64,000 nt of DNA from Nakamurella multipartita DSM 44233 (GCF_000024365.1 NC_013235.1:930001-994000); one strand, 5' to 3'; counted from the first letter of the stretch, positions 9,445 through 22,282 are shown. Notes: generated by a model from the letters alone, not told the origin. Numbers and translations are program-made.

Positions 9445-10401
9445 ATGAACCGATCGCCCGCCAGCGGCCGGCCGCTGGAGCGCGCGGTGATCATGGGCGT
9501 GGTCAACGTGACCGCGGATTCGTTCTCCGACGGTGGCCGCTACCTGGCCGCCCCGGCCGCGGTCGAGCGGGGCCTGGCCTTGGTCGCGGCCGGCGCCGAC
9601 CTGGTCGACGTCGGCGGCGAGTCGACCCGCCCCGGGGCCCACCGGGTGGCGGCCGAGGTCGAGGCCGCGCGGGTCGTCCCGGTGGTCGGCGCGTTGGCCG
9701 CCCAGGGCGTGCGGTGCAGCGTCGACACCACCCGGGCCGAGGTCGCCGCAGCCGCCGTTGCCGCGGGCGCGCGGATCGTCAACGACGTCTCCGGCGGCCT
9801 GGCCGACCCGGAGATGGCGGCGGCGGTCGCCGACGCCGGGGTCGCCTGGATCCTGATGCACTGGCGCGGCCACAGTGCCTCCATGGACGACCTGGCCGTC
9901 TACGACGACGTCGTCGACGACGTCCGGCGGGAGCTGAGCGCCCGGGTGGAGGCCGCCCTGGCCGCCGGGGTCCGCGAGGACGCGATCGTGCTGGACCCGG
10001 GTCTGGGCTTTGCCAAGACGGCCGAGCACAACTGGGCCCTGCTGCGGGCGCTGCCGTCGATCACGGGTCTGGACGGGCCCGGCTGGGGCCTGCCCGTGCT
10101 GGTCGGCGCCTCCCGCAAACGGTTCCTGGGCGCCCTGCTGGCCGACGCCGCCGGACCGCGGCCGCCGGCCGGGCGGGAGGCGGCAACGACCGTGATCTCC
10201 GGGCTGGCCGCCGCGGCCGGCGCCTGGGGAGTGCGGGTGCATGAGGCCGCCGACTCCCTGGACGCGGTGCGGGTGGCGGCCGCGGTCACCGGACGCGGGC
10301 CGGTTCGCCGGCTGGACCCCGAGCGGCTGTGTCATCATTCGCCGGGCTATGATGCGCCCGCCGACCCGGTCACGGGCGGTGCCGACCGGGGGAGCGAATA
10401 A
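9445..10401 (+). CDS. folP: Dihydropteroate synthase
   Basis: Joins 6-hydroxymethyl-dihydropterin pyrophosphate to p-aminobenzoate; the sulfonamide target. It shows the two family signatures, [16 protein letters not shown] near the N-terminus and [14 protein letters not shown]. It also has NDVSGG, the DPGLGFAKT loop and a GASRKRFLG segment. The start is one base after the folE stop, so it is translationally coupled. At 318 residues it is slightly longer than usual, with an extra C-terminal tail after [18 protein letters not shown]. Confidence 0.95.
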   Translation: MNRSPASGRPLERAVIMGVVNVTADSFSDGGRYLAAPAAVERGLALVAAGADLVDVGGESTRPGAHRVAAEVEAARVVPVVGALAAQGVRCSVDTTRAEVAAAAVAAGARIVNDVSGGLADPEMAAAVADAGVAWILMHWRGHSASMDDLAVYDDVVDDVRRELSARVEAALAAGVREDAIVLDPGLGFAKTAEHNWALLRALPSITGLDGPGWGLPVLVGASRKRFLGALLADAAGPRPPAGREAATTVISGLAAAAGAWGVRVHEAADSLDAVRVAAAVTGRGPVRRLDPERLCHHSPGYDAPADPVTGGADRGSE

Positions 10402-10403
10402 GC

Positions 10404-10799
10404 ATGGCGGACCGGATCACGCTGGTCGGGCTGGAGCTGTTCGGCCACCACGGCGTCTACCCGCACGAGAAGCGGGACGGGCAACGGTTCGTCGTCGACC
10501 TCACGGTCTGGGCGGACCTGACCGCGGCGGCGGCGACCGACGACCTGACCCACACGGTCAACTACGGCGAGCTGGCCCAGCTGGCCGCGCAGGTGGTCAC
10601 CGGGCCGCCCCGCGATCTGATCGAGGCGGTCGCCGGTGAGATTGCCGACCGGATCATGCGCGACTATCCCGTGCACGCCGTCGAGGTCACCGTGCACAAG
10701 CCGTCCGCGCCGATCCCGTTGACCTTCGCCGATGTCAGCGTCACCATCCGCCGCTCCATCCGGCGGGACGGCGCGGGCCGGACCGGAGCCGGGTCATGA
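10404..10799 (+). CDS. folB: Dihydroneopterin aldolase
   Basis: Cleaves 7,8-dihydroneopterin to 6-hydroxymethyl-dihydropterin and glycolaldehyde. The family start [19 protein letters not shown], the VNYGELAQL segment with the substrate-binding Tyr, and the C-terminal [17 protein letters not shown] are all seen. It has 131 residues, two bases after folP, and overlaps folK by four bases (ATGA). Confidence 0.95.
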   Translation: MADRITLVGLELFGHHGVYPHEKRDGQRFVVDLTVWADLTAAAATDDLTHTVNYGELAQLAAQVVTGPPRDLIEAVAGEIADRIMRDYPVHAVEVTVHKPSAPIPLTFADVSVTIRRSIRRDGAGRTGAGS

Positions 10800-11287
10800 G
10801 TCGCGCGGTCCTGTCCCTGGGATCCAACGTCGGCGATCGCACCGCGCACCTGCAGACGGCGGTGAATAGCCTGGGCCGGACGGTGCGGGCGGTCTCCTCG
10901 ATCTACCGGACGCCGCCGTGGGGCGGAGTGCCGCAGCCCGACTACTACAACCTGGTGGTCATCGCCGAGGACGACGGCAACGACGCGCACGCCTGGTGGG
11001 AACGGTGTCAGGCGTTGGAGCAGGAGGCCGGCCGGGAACGGACGATCCGCTGGGGTCCGCGCACCCTGGACGCCGACGTCATTGTGGTCGAGGTGCACGG
11101 ACACGCGGTGATCAGCGACGAGCCCGAGCTGACCCTGCCGCATCCGCGGGCGGCCCAGCGGGCCTTCGTGCTGCGTCCGTGGGCCGAGATCGACCCCACC
11201 GCCGAGCTGCCCGGGGCGGGGGCGATCGCGGATCTGCTCGACCGGTTGGACACGTCCGGAATCGTCCGCGTCGGCCATGTGCGCTGA
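10796..11287 (+). CDS. folK: 2-amino-4-hydroxy-6-hydroxymethyldihydropteridine pyrophosphokinase
   Basis: Transfers pyrophosphate from ATP to hydroxymethyl-dihydropterin, supplying the FolP substrate. It begins [12 protein letters not shown] as in other HPPKs and carries the metal/ATP signature [12 protein letters not shown] plus [19 protein letters not shown]. Its ATG overlaps the folB stop. At 163 residues it is of usual length and completes the fol cluster. Confidence 0.95.
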   Translation: MSRAVLSLGSNVGDRTAHLQTAVNSLGRTVRAVSSIYRTPPWGGVPQPDYYNLVVIAEDDGNDAHAWWERCQALEQEAGRERTIRWGPRTLDADVIVVEVHGHAVISDEPELTLPHPRAAQRAFVLRPWAEIDPTAELPGAGAIADLLDRLDTSGIVRVGHVR

Positions 11288-11290
11288 CCG

Positions 11291-11785
11291 GTGCCGGCGG
11301 CGGGCATGAGCACCGCGGACGGGCGAATGGGGCTGACCCGGTGGCGCGACCTCGCGGTGGTCGGCCTGGTCGCCGCGGTCGCCGGCTACCTGCTGGTCCG
11401 GGTCAGCTACTCGCAGATTCCGCCGTTGCCCCGGCTGGCCGGGGTGCTGGCGGCGCTGCTAGGCATCGGCGAGGGGGTGGCCGGCCTCGGGCTGCGTCGC
11501 CGGATCCGCCCCCGCGAACAACCAACCGGGCCGTCCCCGCGCCGCCCGGTGGAGCCGCTCACCGCGGCCCGGGCGGTGCTGGTGGCCAAGGCCAGCGCGC
11601 TGGCCGGGGCGGCCCTGGCCGGGCTGTGGCTGGGCCTGCTGGGGTACGTGGTGCCGCTCTGGTCCCAGTTCGCGGCCGCTGCGGCCGACAGCATCACCGG
11701 CTTCATCGGGCTGGCCGGCGCCGTCGTCATGGTGGCTGGGGCGTTGTTCCTGGAGCGGTCCTGCCTGGTGCCCGACCAGCGCTGA
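11291..11785 (+). CDS. DUF3180 family membrane protein
   Basis: A small membrane protein of unknown function that follows folK, as in mycobacteria (Rv3605c). Four hydrophobic segments are visible at about residues 21-40, 45-62, 98-120 and 135-156. A basic, Pro-rich cytoplasmic loop lies between the second and third. The GTG at 11291 gives 164 residues; ATG at 11306 is an equally likely start. The last 59 bases overlap the tail of the convergent minus-strand gene. Confidence 0.8.
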   Translation: MPAAGMSTADGRMGLTRWRDLAVVGLVAAVAGYLLVRVSYSQIPPLPRLAGVLAALLGIGEGVAGLGLRRRIRPREQPTGPSPRRPVEPLTAARAVLVAKASALAGAALAGLWLGLLGYVVPLWSQFAAAAADSITGFIGLAGAVVMVAGALFLERSCLVPDQR

Positions 11786-12695
11786 GCCAGGCTCGGCCGG
11801 CGTCGAGCCGGTCCGCGACGTCGAGCACCCGCGCCCGCAGGGCCTGCGACCGCTGCGTGAACTCCCGCTGGGCGGCCACGTACTGGGCCTTGCCGGCCGT
11901 GGTCTCGATCGGGATCGGCGGGTAGCCCAGATCGGCCAGGTCGTAGGGAGAGGCCCGCATGTCGACCTCCCGGATGTGCCGGGCCAGCACGAACGCGTCG
12001 ACCACCAGCTCGCTGGGCACCATCGGCAGCAGCCGGTAGGCCCACTTGTAGATGTCCATGGACGCGTGCAGGCAGCCGGGCTGCTCCAGCTGCAGGCGGC
12101 CGTCGAGGGTGGGCTGCACCAGATTGCGCGGCCGGGCCGGCCCGGTGAAGAAGCGGAAGGCGTCGTAGTGGGTGCACCGGATCTGGTGGCTGCGCACCAC
12201 CTCGTCGGTGGCCGCCGGGCCCAGGCGCAGCCGCCGCCCGCTGTGCCGGAGCTGGTCGGGGTCGTGCCGGTAGACCATCGCCCATTCGTGCAGCCCGAAG
12301 CAGCCGTACTGGGCGGGGGCCGTCGCGGTCGCCCGCAGCAGCCGCCGGACGAACTGCAGGGCCGCGTCCCGGGCGGGCAGGAATGCCGGCACGTCCACCC
12401 CGACCACCGCGCCGTCCGGCTCCAGGGTCCGGTGGAAGCGCCAGCCGGCCCGCTCCGGGGCCTGGGCCAGAGCGACGTCGAAACCTGGGTGCCAGCGCCG
12501 GAGCTGGCCGGGCCGCAGGTCGTAGTAGGAGAACAGGAAGTCCTCGACCGGGTGCGGCTGCTGGCGGCGGACCCGCTCGCGATGGCCGCGGGTGAGCTCG
12601 TCGACGCGGGCCTCGTGCGCGTCCTGCCGCGGCCGCCAGAGCTCGACCGGCAGCACCGTCGGCCCGGCCGGCCCGCTCGCGGTCACGCTGGTCAT
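11727..12695 (-). CDS. Conserved actinobacterial protein, often labelled '3-methyladenine DNA glycosylase'
   Basis: The 322-residue protein resembles a family that many actinobacterial genomes label 3-methyladenine DNA glycosylase. I see no AlkA-type helix-hairpin-helix or Asp loop, so that name should be treated as weak. Conserved-looking segments include HPVEDFLFSYYDLRPGQLRRW, GCFGLHEWAMVYRH, CTHYDAFRFFTGPA and MDIYKWAYRLLPMVPSELV. These have many aromatic and His residues and could bind a cofactor or metal. ATG at 12695 is chosen as the start; an upstream in-frame extension would run into the lysS promoter. It overlaps the DUF3180 gene tail to tail. Confidence 0.6.
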   Translation of the reverse strand: MTSVTASGPAGPTVLPVELWRPRQDAHEARVDELTRGHRERVRRQQPHPVEDFLFSYYDLRPGQLRRWHPGFDVALAQAPERAGWRFHRTLEPDGAVVGVDVPAFLPARDAALQFVRRLLRATATAPAQYGCFGLHEWAMVYRHDPDQLRHSGRRLRLGPAATDEVVRSHQIRCTHYDAFRFFTGPARPRNLVQPTLDGRLQLEQPGCLHASMDIYKWAYRLLPMVPSELVVDAFVLARHIREVDMRASPYDLADLGYPPIPIETTAGKAQYVAAQREFTQRSQALRARVLDVADRLDAGRAWLSAGRAPGRTAPGTTPQPP

Positions 12696-12768
12696 CCGTC
12701 CATTGTCCGGCCCGCGGATCGGGGTTCGGCACGGCTGTGCATGGTCGGGCCGGGGCCGGCCGGCCAAG

Positions 12769-12774
12769 TAGGCT
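12769..12774 (+). promoter_or_regulatory. Putative -10 (TAGGCT) for leaderless lysS
   Basis: TAGGCT fits TANNNT and ends eight bases before the lysS GTG. There is no Shine-Dalgarno sequence in between, so a leaderless mRNA is plausible. Confidence 0.4.
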
Positions 12775-12782
12775 GACACGCC

Positions 12783-14297
<1,515 letters not shown>

Positions 14298-14512
14298 CGG
14301 ACGTCACCGGAGCCGTACGCAAACGCATTGAACGGATGAAGTATTGTGCCCGGGCATTGACTGTGGGTGATCTTCGCCACCAAGGGGTCTTCGCTCCGTG
14401 ATGGGTGGCGAAAAGGCGATGCACGGCATTTGCGGAAAAAGTGGAAAAGTGGCCCCGGGCCGCTCTATCCTGGGTGTTCGGGGAAAACAGCAGTTTCTAG
14501 GAGGCTCACCCA

Positions 14513-14872
14513 ATGGCAACCCTGACCACCGTCTCGTTGGTGGACGATCTGGACGGCTCCGAGGCCGCGGAGTCCGTGGAGTTCGCGCTTGACGGAGTGT
14601 CGTACGAAATCGATCTGAGCGAGGAGAACGCGGAAAAACTGCGGGACGCGCTCGCCAGCTACGTGGCCAGCGCTCGCCGGGTGGACGGCGGCCGTCGTGG
14701 CGCCCGGGCCAAGGTGGCCAAGCCGGCCAAGGCCGCCCGCGGCAGCCGGACCGCTCCCGATCGCGAGCAGACCGCCGCGATCCGCGAGTGGGCCCGGTCC
14801 AACGGCTACGAGGTCTCCGAGCGGGGCCGGCTGTCGGCCACCGTGCTGTCCGCGTTCGAGGCCGCGCACTGA
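14513..14872 (+). CDS. lsr2: Nucleoid-associated protein Lsr2
   Basis: A small H-NS-like protein that bridges DNA and silences AT-rich, often foreign, genes. The N-terminal dimerisation part has [20 protein letters not shown] basic Ala/Lys/Arg linker (about residues 58-82) leads to the C-terminal AT-hook-like domain, with [19 protein letters not shown]; the minor-groove RGR is at 104-106. AGGAGG lies eight bases before the ATG. At 119 residues it has the usual length. It stands alone, with 215 bp before it and a strong hairpin after. Confidence 0.95.
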   Translation: MATLTTVSLVDDLDGSEAAESVEFALDGVSYEIDLSEENAEKLRDALASYVASARRVDGGRRGARAKVAKPAKAARGSRTAPDREQTAAIREWARSNGYEVSERGRLSATVLSAFEAAH

Positions 14873-14903
14873 GCGGTGCGACCTGAGCCGGTCTGATCCG
14901 GCG

Positions 14904-14947
14904 CGTATCGACCCCTGTCCCCTGGGTTGCGGACGGGGGTCGATACG
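14904..14947 (+). terminator. Strong hairpin after lsr2
   Basis: CGTATCGACCCC pairs perfectly with GGGGTCGATACG, and inner bases (gtcc/ggac) extend the stem. It lies 31 bases after the lsr2 stop. There is no long U-tract, as is usual for actinobacterial terminators. Confidence 0.75.
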
Positions 14948-15125
14948 TCTGCCGCCCGGTTCGCGGGCGGGTCGTTGCGGCCCTGTTCGCCCACGGCGTA
15001 GCCGTCGCGATGGCGGAACGAGACGCCGTGGGGGAGCGTTGGATTGCAGTGACGGCACGGTGCGCGGTGCCGTCGCCGCAGTGACCTGCCACGTTCTCCG
15101 GGGCGGATCGCGCCCACTGGCCGAC

Positions 15126-15131
15126 TACAGT
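15126..15131 (+). promoter_or_regulatory. Possible clpC -10 (TACAGT)
   Basis: TACAGT lies about 105 bases before the clpC ATG in the 363-bp lsr2-clpC gap. No convincing -35 or ClgR-type palindrome was seen. Apart from the lsr2 hairpin the rest of the gap holds nothing I can name. Confidence 0.25.
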
Positions 15132-15235
15132 GAGCTATCCGACTCCGGGCCCGAGACGGCGACCCCGCCGCTCACGGGAACCAGGGCGGGACGAGTGGCA
15201 GATCGCCTCACCGCGCACGCCCGTAAGGAGTGCAC

Positions 15236-17776
<2,541 letters not shown>

Positions 17777-17798
17777 CGCCGACCGCCCGGACGACCGA

Positions 17799-17835
17799 CC
17801 GACGCCCCGCCACCGACCAGGTGGCGGGGCGTCGG
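17799..17835 (+). terminator. clpC terminator hairpin
   Basis: A 15-bp perfect stem (core GACGCCCCGCCAC / GTGGCGGGGCGTC) with a 7-base loop, 22 bases after the clpC stop. It has no U-tract, but the stem is very stable. Confidence 0.8.
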
Positions 17836-17984
17836 CCGTTTCCGGGGCCGGAGCCTGTCCCCGGCGCCGCCGCCCTCCCCAGCGCCGCGCCGGAGCCCGG
17901 GTTCGCTGACCGGAAAATCAACGTGCCGTTGGGCAGCCAAGGGTGACCCGTGGTGGTGACCATCGGGTTGAGTGGGTGTCGGGT

Positions 17985-19385
17985 TTAGGCGGCCGCGGTC
18001 AGGGTGACGTTGAAGCCGAGGGCTTCGAGTTGCCGGACGTGGTTACGGGTTCGGCGTCCGATGTCGATGCGTTGGTCGTTGAAGTCGACGCCGAGGTCGT
18101 GGAAGGTCGTGCCGGGGTTGGCGAGCAGGTGCCAGATGATGACAAGGATGGATCGGGCGATGGCGACGATCGTTTTGAGTTTGCCGCGGCGTTTGATCAG
18201 GCGTCGATAGCGTTCTCCCAGGAAGGTTTGGGTCTTGCCGCCGGTCGCGGCCGCTTCACCGAGCACGGCGCGCAGGTAACGGTTGCCCTTGCCGGTCTTA
18301 CCGGTTGTTGATCGTTTCCCGGACTGGATCGTGCGGGGGCACAGCCGGGTCCAGGACACCAGATGGCCAGCGGTCGGGAACCGGCTCATGTCCAGCCCGA
18401 TCTCGGCGATGATGACCTGTGCGTTGCTTGGGCCGATCCCGGGTATCTGGTCCAGGATCTTGATCATGTCTGCGGCCGTCGGCGGTGTCCGGCGCTGGGC
18501 CGCCTCGTCGGCGGGTGCGTTCGCCCTCGTACCGGGCCGAGTTTGGCCATCCGGTGCGGGGCGGTCCGGATCGGGGGTGTTACCGGCCGGCAACCTGGCC
18601 AGGAGTGCCTCGATGCGTGCGGTCAGGACGTCGATCTGATCGGTCAGCGTGTCGATCTGATGCAGCAGCATCCGGGCCAGCTCGGCGTGATGATCGTCGA
18701 ACTGACCGGTCAGCGACTCGACCAGGTCGGCGTGCTTGAGCCGCATCCGGCCGCGGGCCATGCCGGCCAGAACCCGCGGGTCCCGCTGGCCCGCGATCAG
18801 GGCCTCAATCATGTCCCGGACGGACAGGGTGTCGATCCTGCTCGCCACGGAGGTGACCTTGATCAGGGCGTCCTCCAGCAGCTTCTCCAGCCGTTGCCAG
18901 TACCTGGTCCGGTCGCCGGTCAGATCGGCCCGCATCCGGGTGTAGTCGCGCAACTGCCGGACCTGCGCTGATGGCACGAACGATGGACGCAACAGCCCCT
19001 TCTCGGTGAGCTTGGCCAACCACACACTGTCCAGCTTGTCCGTTTTGGGGCGACCGGGGACGTTCTTGACATCGCGGGCATTGACCAACTGCACGTCCAG
19101 GCCATGAGCTTCCAGCAGATAGAACCAGATCCGCCAGTAGTCCGAGGTCGATTCCAGGGTCACCTTCTCGATGCCCTGGTCTGACAGCTGTGCGGCCAGG
19201 CCCAGGACCGCTCTGGTTCGGGCCGGGACGTCCCAGACTTTGCTCACTCGCCGACCCGTCCCGGACGCGGCTGGTACGCGAACGCAGACTGTGCCCGAGT
19301 CCTTGCCCACGTCGATCGCGCAGACCCGCTGCACGATCTGTTCATGGGGTTCGTCGAGGATCTCCTCGACCTGTTTGGTCATCAC
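17985..19385 (-). CDS. IS110-family transposase (DEDD/Tnp_20)
   Basis: A 466-residue recombinase. The RuvC-like N-terminal domain has the DEDD residues: D25 in AIDVGKD, E78 in VTLESTSDYWR, and D116 and D119 in PKTDKLDSVWLAKL. The C-terminal Transposase_20 domain has the helix-hairpin-helix LDQIPGIGPSNAQVIIAEIG and the RTIQSGKRSTTGKTGKGN segment containing the conserved Ser. It appears intact. A linker (about 265-310) is rich in Pro, Asp and Arg. Two start codons in tandem (ATG ATG) follow an AGGGAAGGAG-like ribosome binding site. Confidence 0.93.
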   Translation of the reverse strand: MMTKQVEEILDEPHEQIVQRVCAIDVGKDSGTVCVRVPAASGTGRRVSKVWDVPARTRAVLGLAAQLSDQGIEKVTLESTSDYWRIWFYLLEAHGLDVQLVNARDVKNVPGRPKTDKLDSVWLAKLTEKGLLRPSFVPSAQVRQLRDYTRMRADLTGDRTRYWQRLEKLLEDALIKVTSVASRIDTLSVRDMIEALIAGQRDPRVLAGMARGRMRLKHADLVESLTGQFDDHHAELARMLLHQIDTLTDQIDVLTARIEALLARLPAGNTPDPDRPAPDGQTRPGTRANAPADEAAQRRTPPTAADMIKILDQIPGIGPSNAQVIIAEIGLDMSRFPTAGHLVSWTRLCPRTIQSGKRSTTGKTGKGNRYLRAVLGEAAATGGKTQTFLGERYRRLIKRRGKLKTIVAIARSILVIIWHLLANPGTTFHDLGVDFNDQRIDIGRRTRNHVRQLEALGFNVTLTAAA

Positions 19386-19614
19386 ACCGCGTCGCTCCTT
19401 CCCTGAGGTGCACCACCGCCACGGCGGGCTGCCCGGGGGCCTCGGTCGGGAACCGAAAATCTGACCGGCGTGCTCGAAGCAACAGTGCGTGACCCGTCAA
19501 GGTCGGGCCCCGGCGCCAGACTGATCAACGGGCTCGAAGCTCAAGCGAACGAATCGGCGTCGACAGGCAACCCACCACCCATTTTCACGCCGTCGTGGCG
19601 TCACCGGAAGGGAC
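19386..19614 (-). ncRNA. Candidate IS110 bridge RNA region (left-end non-coding segment)
   Basis: IS110 elements encode a structured 'bridge' RNA in the non-coding end upstream of the transposase; it pairs with target and donor DNA. This 229-bp segment is in that position. It includes a short perfect hairpin, ACGCC-gtcgt-GGCGT (19587-19601), and two copies of gctcgaagc about 60 bp apart (19472-19480 and 19532-19540), which could sit in paired loops. Exact RNA ends and guide loops cannot be set by eye. Confidence 0.4.
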
Positions 19615-19683
19615 AGGGTGACTGATCAAAGCCGCGGGTGCGTGTCGGAGATGCCGGGTTCGGCGCGGGAAAGATCCGGAATG

Positions 19684-20712
19684 TCAAGTGGTGGTTGCAA
19701 CTGTCAACTCCTGCAGCACTTCTGCTGGGGTTCGGTACCCCAGGACCTTGCGGGGGCGGCTGTTGAGCAGGTCCGCGACGTGATCGAGTTCTTCCTGACT
19801 GATCGTGCGGAAGTCGGCGACGCCGCGGGGGAAGTAGTAGCGGATGAGCCGGTTGGTGTTCTCGTTCGTTCCGCGTTGCCAGGGGCTGTACGGGTCGGCG
19901 AAGTACACCTTGATGCCCGTGGCGATGGTGAAGTCCACGTGCCGGGCCATCTCCTTGCCCCGATCCCAGGTGAGGCTGCGGTGCAGATCGGCGGGCAACG
20001 CGGTGATCTTCGAGGTCAACGATGCGTTGACCGCAGCTGCGGTGCGTCGTCCGCCGGGCAGGCCGCAGATCAGGGTGAACCGGGAGGCCCGTTCGACGAC
20101 CGTAGCGATCGCCGAGGATTTGCCGACCCCGATCACCAGGTCACCCTCCCAGTGCCCAGGGACCCTGCGGTCATCGGCTTCGGCGGGGCGCTGCGTAATC
20201 GGGACGGCATCGGAGATTTTGCCTCGCAACGACTCCGGACGGTCGCGGGTACTTCGCCTGCTCCGTTCGATACGAGCCTCGGTCTGCAGCGCCAGCCGCA
20301 GACTGCCGCGGCCGCCGACGTACCACGCGTGATAGATCGTCTCGTGGGACACACGTAAGCCTGGCTCATCGGGATGCTCACGGGCCAACCGGCCCGCGAT
20401 CTGCTGCGGTGACCACCCCCGCCGCAGATCCGACACCACCCTTTCCCGTAGCGCGGTGCCCGGCGCGAGCTTGCGCGGCTTGGGTCGAGGAGCCCGCGCG
20501 CAAGACTGCGAATGAGCCGCATGCGGCCGATACCCGTACGGCGAGGGAAGGCTGTTGCGCTTGATCTCGCGACAGATCGTTGACCGATGCCGACCAAGCT
20601 GGCGACCGATCGCCGCCGCCGTCGCGCCGGCCAACAACAGATCGGCCAGCACGATCCGCTCCTCCACCGTCAACCGAGCACCCGGCACAAGATCACTCTC
20701 CCCAGCTGTCAC
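19684..20712 (-). CDS. IS30-family transposase
   Basis: DDE transposase of about 342 residues from the GTG at 20712. The N-terminal helix-turn-helix has the IS30 signature IGRQLGRHRSTICREIKRN. The catalytic domain has the first Asp in GHWEGDLVIG, the second in LTWDRGKEMARH and the Glu in RGTNENTNRLIRYYFPRG. It ends with LNSRPRKVLGYRTPAEVL, typical of IS30. An ATG at 20745 is also in frame, but it appears to lie outside the right inverted end. The last codons run through the left end, and the stop is at or beyond the element boundary. It looks intact. Confidence 0.93.
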   Translation of the reverse strand: MTAGESDLVPGARLTVEERIVLADLLLAGATAAAIGRQLGRHRSTICREIKRNSLPSPYGYRPHAAHSQSCARAPRPKPRKLAPGTALRERVVSDLRRGWSPQQIAGRLAREHPDEPGLRVSHETIYHAWYVGGRGSLRLALQTEARIERSRRSTRDRPESLRGKISDAVPITQRPAEADDRRVPGHWEGDLVIGVGKSSAIATVVERASRFTLICGLPGGRRTAAAVNASLTSKITALPADLHRSLTWDRGKEMARHVDFTIATGIKVYFADPYSPWQRGTNENTNRLIRYYFPRGVADFRTISQEELDHVADLLNSRPRKVLGYRTPAEVLQELTVATTT

Positions 20713-20730
20713 ACCGACGTTGCAACAGAT
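19690..20730 (-). mobile_element. IS30-family insertion sequence (approximate ends)
   Basis: A transposase of the IS30 family is bounded by short imperfect inverted sequences that share the core gttgcaac (19694-19701 and 20719-20726). The core is itself a palindrome, so the true tip positions are uncertain by about 10 bases. It lies about 60 bp from the IS110 element and about 50 bp from the mutY stop codon. Confidence 0.65.
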
Positions 20731-20779
20731 ACTGGAACCCACCATCAGCGAAACCGTGGGGGTGGCTGGGCTGCGCCGG

Positions 20780-21637
20780 TCACGGCCGGGCCGGTGCTCC
20801 GGGCAAGCGGTACCAGCCGGGCTGATCGGACTCGACCAGGCCGTCAGCGAGCAGCGAGCTCAGGCAGCGCCGCGATTGGTCGGGCGGGCCGGCGGCCAGC
20901 AGATCGAGCTCGGTGACCGGGCCGGACGCGGCGCGCAGCTGGGCCAGGATCCGGCCGCGGACCTGCCGGTCGGTGCCGTGCCAGGTCTGAACCGGACGTT
21001 TGGCCACGCCGGCCACCGATCCGGCGCGCTGCCACCGGCAGCGGCCGAGCAGCGGGCAGCGCTCGCAGTCGGGTCGGACCGCGGTGCAGCGCAGGGCGCC
21101 CAGCTCCATCACGGCCACCGAGAACCGCGCCGCGGTGGCCGGATCCTCGGGCAGGTACGCGCTCATCTCCAGCCGGTCCGCGGCCGTCGCCGACGCCCGC
21201 GGCTCGTCGACGCCGCGCACCACCCGGGAGAGCACCCGGCGCACGTTGGTGTCCACGACGGGCACCCGGGCGCCGAAGGCGAACGCGGCCACCGCCCGGG
21301 CCGTGTACTCGCCGATCCCGGGCAACTGCAGCAGCTCCTCGACCGTGGCCGGCACCGCCCCGCCGTGAACTGCGGTGATGGCGGTGGCGGCCCCGTGCAG
21401 CCGCAACGCCCGGCGCGGGTAACCCAGCCGGCCCCACGCGCGGATCGCCTCCCCGGCCGATTCCGCGGCCAGGTCGGCCGGCCGCGGCCAGCGGTCCAGC
21501 CACTGCGTCCAGACGGGCAGCACCCGATTCACCGGGGTCTGCTGCAGCATGACCTCGCTGACCAGCACCCCCCAGGGGGTCGCCGACGGGCCACGCCACG
21601 GGAGGTCCCGGGCGTGGCGGTCGTAGAACTCCAGCAC
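20780..21637 (-). CDS. mutY: A/G-specific adenine DNA glycosylase
   Basis: Removes A mispaired with G or 8-oxoG. Visible are DLPWRG, the catalytic Glu in SEVMLQQTPVNRV, the helix-hairpin-helix LPGIGEYTARAVAAFAFG, the catalytic Asp in VVDTNVRRV, and the four iron-sulfur Cys (C-x6-C-x2-C-x5-C in CTAVRPDCERCPLLGRC). Its C-terminal domain is short, as in mycobacterial MutY. The start is uncertain: GTG at 21637 gives 285 residues just before the first conserved motif. The frame stays open further upstream, but that part overlaps the carbonic anhydrase gene out of frame. Confidence 0.9.
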   Translation of the reverse strand: MLEFYDRHARDLPWRGPSATPWGVLVSEVMLQQTPVNRVLPVWTQWLDRWPRPADLAAESAGEAIRAWGRLGYPRRALRLHGAATAITAVHGGAVPATVEELLQLPGIGEYTARAVAAFAFGARVPVVDTNVRRVLSRVVRGVDEPRASATAADRLEMSAYLPEDPATAARFSVAVMELGALRCTAVRPDCERCPLLGRCRWQRAGSVAGVAKRPVQTWHGTDRQVRGRILAQLRAASGPVTELDLLAAGPPDQSRRCLSSLLADGLVESDQPGWYRLPGAPARP

Positions 21638-21677
21638 CAGATCGGCGTCCAGGCTCGGCCCGGCGCCGACGTCGGGA

Positions 21678-22223
21678 TCAGTCCGCGTCAGCTGTGCTCT
21701 CCACCGGCTTGCCCTGGCCGGTCGGCTCGTCGTCGGCGAGAACCTCTTCCAGCAGGCCGGTCTCGACATCGAAGATGAAGCCGCGGACCGCGTCGGTGTG
21801 GTACACGAACGGCGAGTCCTGGATGCGGCGCATCGACTCACGAACCGAGTCGTGCGGATCGCTGAACGCCTGCACCGACCAGGTCGGCCGATAGCCGGCG
21901 AACCGGGACAGCAGGGCCCGGAACTCGTCCTCGTTGAGCTTGGCCAGACCGCAGTCGGTGTGATGGACGATCATCACCTCGCGGGTGCCCAGCGCGTGCT
22001 GGGAGATGGCCAGCGAACGGATGACGTCGTCGGAGATGATCCCGCCCGCGTTCCGCAGCAGGTGGATCTCGCCGGGATTGAGCCGGAAGGCCACGTGCGC
22101 GTCGACCCGGCAGTCCATACACATGACGACGGCCAGATGTTTGAGGGGCGACGGGCCCAGGCCGGACGGATGGTACATGGCCGCAGTCTTGTTTCGCCGC
22201 AGCATTTCGTCGATCGCCGTCAC
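21678..22223 (-). CDS. Beta-class carbonic anhydrase
   Basis: Interconverts CO2 and bicarbonate. Zinc ligands and the Asp/Arg dyad are present: C35-x-D37-x-R39 in MCMDCRVD, then H88 and C91 in VHHTDCG. With 181 residues it resembles the mycobacterial CanB-type enzymes and lies at the same place (between mutY and the Rv3587c-like gene). The GTG start has AAGGAG seven bases upstream. It is divergent from the membrane protein gene on the other strand. Confidence 0.93.
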   Translation of the reverse strand: MTAIDEMLRRNKTAAMYHPSGLGPSPLKHLAVVMCMDCRVDAHVAFRLNPGEIHLLRNAGGIISDDVIRSLAISQHALGTREVMIVHHTDCGLAKLNEDEFRALLSRFAGYRPTWSVQAFSDPHDSVRESMRRIQDSPFVYHTDAVRGFIFDVETGLLEEVLADDEPTGQGKPVESTADAD

Positions 22224-22269
22224 AGCAGCTCCTTCGGCGTTGCTCCCCGGGATGGTGTTAGTGCGAGAC

Positions 22270-22275
22270 TACCGT
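22270..22275 (+). promoter_or_regulatory. Putative -10 (TACCGT) for leaderless membrane-protein gene
   Basis: A TANNNT hexamer ends seven bases before the GTG at 22283. No Shine-Dalgarno sequence is visible, so a leaderless transcript is possible. Confidence 0.35.
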
Positions 22276-22282
22276 CGCTCGC

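Larger units (their letters stand above)
17940..19622 (-). mobile_element. IS110-family insertion sequence
   Basis: The element contains an IS110-type DEDD transposase, about 230 bp of non-coding DNA before it and about 40 bp after. That asymmetry is typical of the IS110 group (long left end, short right end, no terminal inverted repeats). The octamer agggtgac occurs at both proposed ends (17940-17947 and 19615-19622) and may mark the junction core. The boundaries are inferred from that repeat and could be off by some bases. Confidence 0.7.

Noticed and set aside
21638-21841. Longer N-terminus for MutY
   Set aside because: The extra residues are the carbonic anhydrase gene read out of frame, and MutY homology begins after 21637.
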